The notes beneath the pieces were generated by a model, which saw only the letters and a list, made by a program, of their open reading frames with translations, searched no databases and had not been told where the DNA came from. Positions 56,186 to 64,000 of a stretch of DNA of 64,000 nt are shown here, one piece after another. Positions within the stretch are counted from its first letter, which is position 1. Each line of letters starts with the position of its first letter. The translations under genes were made by a program, and so were the position numbers. Source of the stretch: Gordionus sp. m RMFG-2023 (taxonomy: Eukaryota > Nematomorpha > Gordioida > Chordodea > Parachordodidae); NCBI RefSeq assembly GCF_954871325.1, contig NC_088779.1:29584752-29648751 (forward strand). The letters run 5' to 3'.

Positions 56186-56819
56186 ATTATTAATATTTTA
56201 TATATCTAGGCTTAGGATTTTTTTTTCAAAATTAATGCAACTGTAGGAGGCACATTATTAGGAAGCATATAATTAAGGAAGCATATAATTATAAAAAGAT
56301 TTATCAAGCCCAGCTAACCTCAATAATTTTTAAATCCTATGTCCATTGATCAAGTCATGAGTTTATACCAATGTTTATAGATAGGAAAGTAATACATTAT
56401 TTATTAAATATCATAAATTATTAAGAAAGCCCATCAAAAATAATGGGGAATGAGATTTTTATTTATTCTTTACGATAGTGTCATGCCAGGTTCAAGCTAC
56501 CAATATTAGGAAGCATATAATAAAAAAGTTTACTAAGCCCAGCTCAACCCTTAATAATTTGTAAAAGATATTCCCATGTCAGGTGCAAGCTAATATTAAT
56601 TTTGAGGTTCCATGCCCAGTCGTATCCAATATAATTTTGAAAATTTTTTCCCACATAGGAGATAGTTAAATTTTTAATTGATTTATAAGGTGGAATAACA
56701 CTAAATTTTTGATCTAGAAATAACTCTCTAGCTTGGGACTTACTTGCATAGATTATGTTGGCTAAATTAAGACATCACCTCCCACATGCTTAGGAAATAA
56801 AATTATTTATCATGGTAAA
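56186..56819. other. Probable 5' region of LINE copy 3
   Basis: Contains repeated AGGAAGCATATAAT and CCATGTC-containing segments (56270-56600) and no host exon. Its position suggests a LINE 5' untranslated region, but no matching region was identified in the other copies. Confidence 0.35.
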
Positions 56820-59435
56820 CGAGCCAACAGATGCCCTTATCAGGTACTTTCTTTAACAACAATGAACCTGTTATGCCTCGTTCTTCTTATCCTGCTCTTA
56901 GTAATAGTATTAATTTGGAACCAATACCTACAACTTTAGTTCCAACAATACCTTCAACACAGAAAACAATTCCTTTAACTATATCTTCATGCCCAGATAA
57001 TAACATTAATTCAACCTTTATTTCTAAGGCACAAGAATATTTATGAAAAAGCTCCCCCCCCCCACAATAGCTAGAATTCTAAAAGGTGCTAGAATTATAT
57101 TTTCACATTTTTTTAAGCTATTTTAACCTCCCTAAATAAAAATATTAAAAGCTTAAATAATTGGATTAAATTATTATCATTTATATATTTAAATCTACAT
57201 CTCCCAACATCAAAATCAAACTTAACACAAAACATCAAAAAAATATTAAATTCAAATGATAATAATTACTTTGATACTCCCAAACAACCTCCACATTCTT
57301 TCAATAAGCTTTTGACAGATAAAAAAAGCCAAGCTTCTTGAAAATAAAATAAACCTATGCAATGAAAATTCAGCTATCAACATATCCTGTTAGTGATACT
57401 ATGACCCCCAATAATAATATAACTCATACGGCCATGCAATCTAAAAATCCTCAAGATTTTTCAATCATCCTTCCACCATCTAATAATCCCATTCCACTAA
57501 CCGAGATTAAAATATTAGAGGCAATAAATTCATTCAAAAAAGATTCTTCAGGAGGCATCGATAGCTTTCCAACCATTTATCTCCAAGATATAATTAAACC
57601 AACTATACCCCTATATTATAATATACTTACACAATTCACCATATTGCTCAATAATATCTTTCATAATAATATACTTAATCCCATTCAGTCCATCATTTTT
57701 GGAGCCCGCTTAATATCCTTAAATAAAACCAATGGGGACATAAAGCCTATTGCAGGGTCACTCTTCCGGCGAATCATTTCCTAAATAATTTTCTCCCGTA
57801 TAAAATCTAACCTATCCAATCTACTACAACCAAACCAGCTTGGTTTGTTCCTGGAGGATGTGAGGCTGCATCCCACTCTACACGTGTCATCTTCTACAAT
57901 ACACATGATCAATGCATTCTCAAAATTGACCTACATAATGCCTTTAACACTTAGGAGGGAACATTTTATACCCTGCTTGTGAAACTTTCCCAGATTATAA
58001 AACATACATTGCTGCATGTTACAACCAACCCACCTTTTTAAAATTTAATGATTCTATCATTCTTCTCTCTAAACAGAGCAACCAACAAGGAAACCCTTTA
58101 GGTCCGGCATTATTCTGACAAGGCATTCAATTAATTATAAATGAGATCTTTTCCAATTGTGATCTTAAATTAAATGCAAGGTACCTGGACGATGGCACAC
58201 TAGCAAGACCTTATGTAATCATAAAAATTATCAATTATAAATCACTTAGCCCCTATTATAAGACTATCACTAAACCCGCATAAGTGTGAATTTTATGCCC
58301 CTTCTGAATCGGACTGCCCACCCGAAAATTTTATTTTAGTGGACAAAGCCAACTTTACCCATTTAGGTTCACCCATTGGAAGGGAAAAACTATATTTCAT
58401 TTTAGAGATGAATTCCTTGCTAAATTTATTAAAATGAAAAATATTTTAAAATATTTACCCGCTCATCAGGCTTTCTATTTACTGAATTTTTTTTATTCAT
58501 TCCAAAAATTTTACATGCCTTTCGTTCATCTACAATTTTCACATCCCCTGAGGTATTATTGGACCTCGAAGTCCACTTAAAAATACTCTCGAATCCATAT
58601 TAAATATCAAATTTTTATCATCCTCCTGGGTGCAAGCCGCTCTTCCACTAAAGGGCAGTATAGGTATACAATCCCCCATACCCCTAAGCATTTCAGCTTT
58701 TTTATCCTCAGTGGCTAAATTTTGACACTGGGAGACTTGTATAACCCACATCGTACAGCAGAGACCTCTGGAGCAAAAATGCCCCAAATCGCTCATATCC
58801 AGACTAAAACAAAGAGACTGGAACTTTCCATTGAGAAACTGCTTTGATTACTTACACTTCAAAGCTGTTCAAAGAAAATCTCCATCGTTCTTTCTCCACC
58901 TAATAACCAAATCATATATAATGATAATAATATGACACCTTTGCCAGATTCAATAATTCCAACTTCACCCATATGCCATCTATGATATGAATGTTTAGAA
59001 ACTGTACCTAGTTCTAATCTAGGCTTGTTATTAACCAACGAAGAACTCAGAATGGCCATAGGCATTCGCATAGGATGTGAAATCGTACCTTGAAATCCTC
59101 AAATATTCCCTCCACCCTGGAACCATCCGGTCTCAGCCCCGACAAATTTTCGTGGATAGTTTTGCCAGATCTTTTTCTTCCAACTCTATCAAGAAAGCCG
59201 AAAACACAAAAACAAACAAATATAGCAACCTTAATAATGTTTTGTTTGTCCGGTAGTCTCAGATACTTGTGGATAATTTGGACCCCATGCCCTAAAAATA
59301 TTCAATAGGGCAAAGGCTACGCTTAATCATAGGTGATCCAAAAGATGGCTTCTACCTTCGACAGAGAATATCAACTGAAATCTGCCGTTCTAACTGCATA
59401 TCCATACATGGGTCATTATTAATTATTATTTTATT
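56820..59435 (+). mobile_element. RLE-type LINE, decayed copy 3
   Basis: Same family as the 45-48 kb element. Order of remains: Pro/Ser/Thr-rich N-terminus (56831-57046); IARILKGARIIFSHFFKLF (about 57065-57122); KKDSSGGIDSFPTIYLQDII (57535-57595); FGARLISLNKTNGDIKPIAG (57700-57760); QQGNPLGPALF (58080-58120); YLDDGTLA (58180-58205); a CCHC remnant; TLEPSGL (59108) and GFYLRQRISTEICRSN at the end (59346-59395), which matches YYLRQRLALNIIKSN in the better copy. It carries many frameshifts and stops. Confidence 0.78.
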
Positions 59436-60603
59436 TAATATAGTTTTTATATAAATTTTATTTTACAAATAGTTTAAAGGTTATTTTAAATATATATTAT
59501 TTAAAAAATAAAAGAATACTTGCTCATATAAAAAAAATTGATTAGATAACCTGTACAAGGTTAAAATACCGATTTAATTTAATATTTCTCCTATTAAATT
59601 TAACATAATTTTAATTGTTAAATATTTCATATTTAACTTTATATTTTTGTGTATGTTGCTAACAGTAGTTTGAATAGTTTAAAAAAATTAGTTGTATAAA
59701 AAACCTTGATATTTTAATTAAATTTTTTTTATATATTTCAGATAAAGGTGAATATACCTTTACATCTTTTATAAAAATATAATGCTAAAACTCTATTACA
59801 ACCAATAAAATTATTTTTGAAAAGAACTTCAAAAAAGAGTGCAAAAATAAATTATTTAAAAAACATTAATTTAAAATAACTATTCATATAGGTGATATTT
59901 AGAAAATTAGATAGAGATCAATAAGGGGATCTTTTAGTTGATATAACAATCAATGGTATTTCATATTTTATAGATTTTTAGAAATTTATTAATTGGTATA
60001 TACCATACCAAGGGAGTATCTAAGATTTAATTGGGGGTGGGAGATGTTGGCGTTAAATTATGGTAATAATTTTAGAAAACAAAAGGTAATACAAAATTAA
60101 ATCATTTATTATGTTTTTTCCTCATGTTTTTTTTTCTTTAAAAGTTTAATGTATTGTTGTTAATTGGTTTTGGTTGTGTAAAGCCCAGACCCGTGGTTAG
60201 GGTCTAAAAATCGATTAAGCCAGCTCTAAGCACGAACTCCAGGAACAGACTTGGGTTTCAGAGCCGTAGTTTAGACCAGGGGTTCAGATAAAAATTAAAA
60301 ATTATAATTAATACTAAAATATTTAAATCATCGCTAAAGAGATTATAATTAATTTTTAAATATAAAATGATATAACAAATCGAAACCAAGGTGTAATTAA
60401 TATATGTTAAGAAGTTAATTAAATTATTTTACCAGTTAGGCTAGTTTATTTAAATATCAAGGACTGGAGGTTTAGTGTAAAAGTCAATAATAATTTTATT
60501 ATTAAATTACTATCTTATATATAATTTAATTAATTATATATAAACCATTTCAGTTAAATTTTAATAGTCAAAAAATTATTTTAAGGCTAAATTTAAACGA
60601 AAA
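59436..60603. other. AT-rich DNA upstream of the TGF-beta-like gene
   Basis: No coding segment seen. A GC-richer patch at 60180-60290 is unassigned. The stretch just before 60604 is the presumed promoter and 5' untranslated region; no motif stands out from the AT background. Confidence 0.5.
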
Positions 60604-63600
60604 ATGAATTCATGTTGTTTCAAATTGCTTTTGTCGGTAACTCTATTTTCAGGCTTGCTACATTTTACAGCATCTAATACAAATATTTCATCAACTAATC
60701 AAGGTAAATAATGCTTAGAAACATTTTTTTATAAAATCTGTTATTATTGATAACAATTTAATAAATTAAAATACAGATATCTTTAACAAACCGGGCATGA
60801 CATGGTTTCGTGACCGGAAGCTAGAAAAGACTCCATTTTATCATTCCTATTTAAAATATTATTCGCACATTCAAAGTAGTTTAAGATACCCAGAGAAAAG
60901 TATCGATATTTTGATGATATAATATTTAACTCGTAAAAAAGTATGATAATTGAAACTAAATAGATGAGTATTTGTTTGAAAATAGTTTATAATAATTATT
61001 TAGTAGGGAATAATATAGATAAGTATGGAATAATGTATTATAGATTAATATAGAAAAGTATATGGATTGTGAATATAAATTATATATGGATTTAATCATT
61101 AATGAAAATTATTTAATATTTAATTCGAAATTTAAGAGGAAAGAAAACTGAAAGATCATCCGGCTGATATTTGGAGATTTAATATAACCCCTAATGATAA
61201 AGATGATGTTCCAGTATTACACGAGTTAATACTCATACACCCATCAAATGGATTCTTAACAAATGGAGATATTATTTTCAAAATCGGAATAAATATAAAC
61301 CCACGAGTAAACAGAGCTTAAATCTTATTATTTATTTGAAAAAAAAAAAATATTAACATTTTTTCTTAGATAATACAAAAGATATTAGGACAAAGCAATT
61401 AGTTCATGAACTTTACTTTAAGCTCAGCACGAAGCAAATATTTTATGAAGGAAAATTCATATATTTGCATTATTCAATGTTTATGCTAGTCCGACCAGAA
61501 TGTACCCGACCCTAGTTGGCCTGGTTCAAATTTTATAAGAATATAGTAACTACAAAGTATCGGCAGAACGTTTTAAAGTAAAGTGTAACAAGGACGGCAC
61601 TAGACTTTACAATCTCAGGGTGCTCAATTGAAAAATTTTATGGGCAGCCATCGCCCTCATACCCCCCATTTTACTGGCCTTCAGCCGCTTGTCCGGTCTT
61701 CGGCCGGGTTTTATATAATTATATTATCATTTTTTAACCGAAATTTGCATAACTCTCAACAATTATTCCGAATTTAATAATTTGCCCTTTATGAGACATA
61801 CATATATTGATAGTAAAACAAAAACAATACAATAAATTTCTAATGATAATATTTTTTTAATATAAAATATTTATCCATTTATTACAATAACAAGTGATAA
61901 AAAAAAAGGTTAATTAATTTCACAACCTCAATCAAGGCAATATTAATTTTAGCATAAAACTAATATAATTTTGTGTTACCATTTTATATAATTTTTTTTT
62001 AGAATGAACAAATAAGGAAAAATTTGTAGACCCTAACCAAATCTTTAATTCTTGAAAAAGAGAATATTAAACGACTAATCCATTATAAAACTATAATGGT
62101 GGTTAGAGCTTCCTCTTAGATGGCTTTATGAAAGATAGATAAGTGATGAAAAATTATTGTGAGATATTAAATTTTCTAAAAGATTACCATTTTTAATGAT
62201 ATATACTAGACCATTGACCATTATAGAAATTAAATGATCTCGATGGAGTTAATTACATACCGCACAAGATGGATGATGGTTAATTTGCAGTCATAGTCAC
62301 GACAATTGCAATGTAAACTCATATCATTTATTATGTCATATAAATTGATAAACCAAAAAACTTTAGAAGAACTAATTATGCAAATATATTGGTTATTTAC
62401 ACGGTAAGGACGCCATATTAGGAATGAATCATTTAGTAACTATAAAATAAGGACCAAAGTGATATGATGAAAGCAATTAAGAAGATTTTATATATTAATG
62501 TCGCACCACTGTGAATTATATATTAGTAATGGTAGTTTGTAATAAAAAAAACATACTCGTATTACAAATTTAACTCAAAAATGTTTTTCAAAGAAGAAAA
62601 ACGATAGATTTCGTAAAAACAGGTAAAAAAGAAAAGGAAAAAAAGATATCGCGTTGGAAGAATAATAAGATGTTAATTTTTTAATAATATTTTTTGTTAA
62701 AAAAATAGATGTAAAAAATTGGCAAATTGTTACTTATATTTATTTAAAAGCATCAATAAAGTTTATTAAATATTAACTGTGATATATTTTATAATTGTCA
62801 TTAAATATGTCTGTCAAAGTGGCATTTTATGTAATATTTTGTAACCATTTCTATACAATATTCTGAACTATATGTTTGCTTACTTCTTATAAAGAAATTA
62901 TACTTGGGATGAATTTTTAGGGAGGCTTAGTAATTTAATTTAAAAATGGATTATTGATTTTGAACTCAGTTAATTGCAATATTAAATTTTTAATATTCAA
63001 TAAATTAACATATTTATTTATAAAGATTCTAAAATTATTTAAATAATAACAATCAATTAAGCTTCAACTTTTAATGCATAATTGATATTTAGATATTATG
63101 ATTGACATTTTATTTATAACACAGAATTTGATTGCAAGCTGAGATAGTCAAAATATAATTTATATATATCATTCTAATCTAATAATTAAAATACTTATTT
63201 AATAAAAATTCAGATAGTTTTATTGATTAAAGTGAAATCTATATATGTAATACATAATAGAATTATAAAAGAAATTGATAAGGGGGCTATCAAAAAAATT
63301 CAGAGGGATATTAGTGAGCCATTAAATAAAAAATTTTACTTCAGGGGGCTATTCAAATTTTTTAGGGGGCTCGAGCCCCTGCACTTCCTTTCCTAGTTAC
63401 TGGTACGAGATTATATATAGAAGTTAATATTTTGACCGTTTGAATAAGAAAAAAATATATTAATAGCTAATTTATTATGAATCTAACTAAAAATTAAATG
63501 CAAAAAAAATTTATAATATTTTAATAAAATATTCAAAAAAAGGTAAATCAAACATCATATTACGAGTATAACACAACGAATATTAATGTTGAAGCCGGTT

Positions 63601-63778
63601 TCAAAGTGCTTAATCTACAACCCCTAATACGCAGATCAGGTGTTTACATTAATAAAAAAAAGGACGCACTATTAAAAGTTTCAGTTCTCGTTGAAAATAT
63701 TACTACAGCAAATCACTCACTTAATTCGAGCGCCAAAATAAAGCCGTTTATGATTATTCATTACCATACTAAATTTAG
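60604..63778 (+). CDS. TGF-beta family ligand, signal peptide and propeptide exons (3' end beyond window)
   Basis: Four exons with consistent phases: 60604-60703, 60777-60899, 61137-61306 and 63543-63778. Exon 1 encodes a clear signal peptide (MNSCCFKLLLSVTLFSGLLH followed by FTAS). Exons 3 and 4 match the TGF-beta propeptide (latency) fold: RFNITPNDKDDVPVLHELIL resembles the FDVSSIPxxExLxxAELRL strand. Exon 4 has GFKVLNLQPLIRRSG (like the WxxFDVTxAVxRW segment), LLKVSVLVEN and KPFMIIHYHT (like QPFLVVFF). Several N-glycosylation sequons are present (NIT, NQT, NTT, NHS). The secreted precursor would dimerise and be cleaved by furin before the cystine-knot ligand, whose exons would lie past 64000. 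The donor after 63778 (AG|GTTAAT) is in phase 2. Subfamily (BMP, activin or other) cannot be told from the propeptide. The last intron contains repeat D2. Confidence 0.65.
61587..63405. mobile_element. Dispersed non-coding repeat, copy D2
   Basis: About 1.82 kb, similar end to end to D1 (38444-40299) in the same orientation. The left end is AAGGACGGCACTAGACTTTAC with AATCTCAGGGTGCTCAA. The right end is GGGGGCTATCAAAAAAATTC and GGGCTCGAGCCCCTGCACTT. A GC-richer insertion at 61640-61710 is not in D1. It lies inside the 2.2-kb last visible intron of the TGF-beta-like gene. No coding sequence was found. Confidence 0.7.
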
Positions 63779-64000
63779 GTTAATAAAATATATATTATGA
63801 TTGCCTTTTATCTTAAAATGGATTTAATAATGTATGAGTCGATTATCTTGTGGGCCGAATTTAGATTAACAAATATAATATATTTAGACAAAGGAAAAGT
63901 AATTATAATTATTTATTTATTAATTTATTATTTTGGTTTTTTGTACACTTTATAGGCAACTTGCGTAAAATTGTCTTATATTTAAAGGATGTGTATTTCA
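63779..64000. other. Start of the next TGF-beta-like intron
   Basis: AT-rich sequence following a GTTAAT donor; no exon seen before the window ends. Confidence 0.5.

Noticed and set aside
61370-61490. Possible extra exon of the TGF-beta-like gene (contains LVHELYFKLSTKQIFYEG)
   Set aside because: Splice phase does not fit the flanking exons, whereas exons 61137-61306 and 63543-63778 join in frame without it.

Overview
This is a very AT-rich animal (metazoan, almost certainly invertebrate) genomic window. Short intron-bearing host genes are scattered among decayed DNA transposons and LINEs. The host genes are animal or general eukaryotic ones: TOPBP1, CHRAC1, an eEF1D-like leucine-zipper gene, SF3B5, an SRFBP1/BUD22-like gene and a TGF-beta family ligand. 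A distinct class of 41-44 bp introns recurs in several genes. I cannot name the phylum from sequence alone.

Layout. 1-3.6 kb: an inverted pair, plus a third fragment, of hAT transposase fossils (DUF4371/52-kDa-repressor type). 4.8-25.7 kb (+): the 3' three quarters of TOPBP1. I traced 22 exons whose splice phases all agree, covering BRCT2, a poorly conserved linker, BRCT6, an acidic/serine linker and BRCT7-8. Its introns hold an APE-type LINE relic, many copies of one small hAT MITE, and a three-deep nest: hAT element > 3.5 kb foldback > GC-rich hAT MITE, each with an 8-bp target duplication. 27.4-29.5 kb: a hAT element (copy A) with a GC-rich MITE inside it. 30.2-32.5 kb: a decayed RLE-type LINE. 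33.2-34.6 kb: a divergent pair, CHRAC1 (-) and the eEF1D-like gene (+), sharing a 241-bp gap. 37.6 kb (-): intronless SF3B5. 38.4-40.3 kb: a 1.86-kb non-coding repeat (D1). 42.0-44.3 kb (-): the SRFBP1/BUD22-like gene. 45.0-48.0 kb (-): the best preserved RLE-type LINE. 49.1-49.8 kb: three transposon ends butted together. 50.4-52.3 kb: a BED-finger hAT transposase. 53.7-55.6 kb (-): hAT copy B. 56.8-59.4 kb: a third RLE-type LINE. 60.6-63.8 kb: the 5' exons (signal peptide and propeptide) of a TGF-beta family ligand, with repeat D2 in its last visible intron.

The host genes cover separate jobs: replication/checkpoint (TOPBP1), chromatin/replication histone fold (CHRAC1), splicing (SF3B5), ribosome biogenesis or SRF binding (SRFBP1/BUD22), an elongation-factor-like zipper, and secreted signalling (TGF-beta). 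They do not form a cluster or operon. I see no CRISPR, prokaryotic operon or intact novel system. The most unusual structures are the foldback with a TGACAATTGTCA minisatellite in both arms, the palindromic transposase locus, the RLE LINE family with a YIDDG reverse transcriptase, the zipper-only eEF1D-like gene, and a TOPBP1 with no recognisable BRCT3-5.
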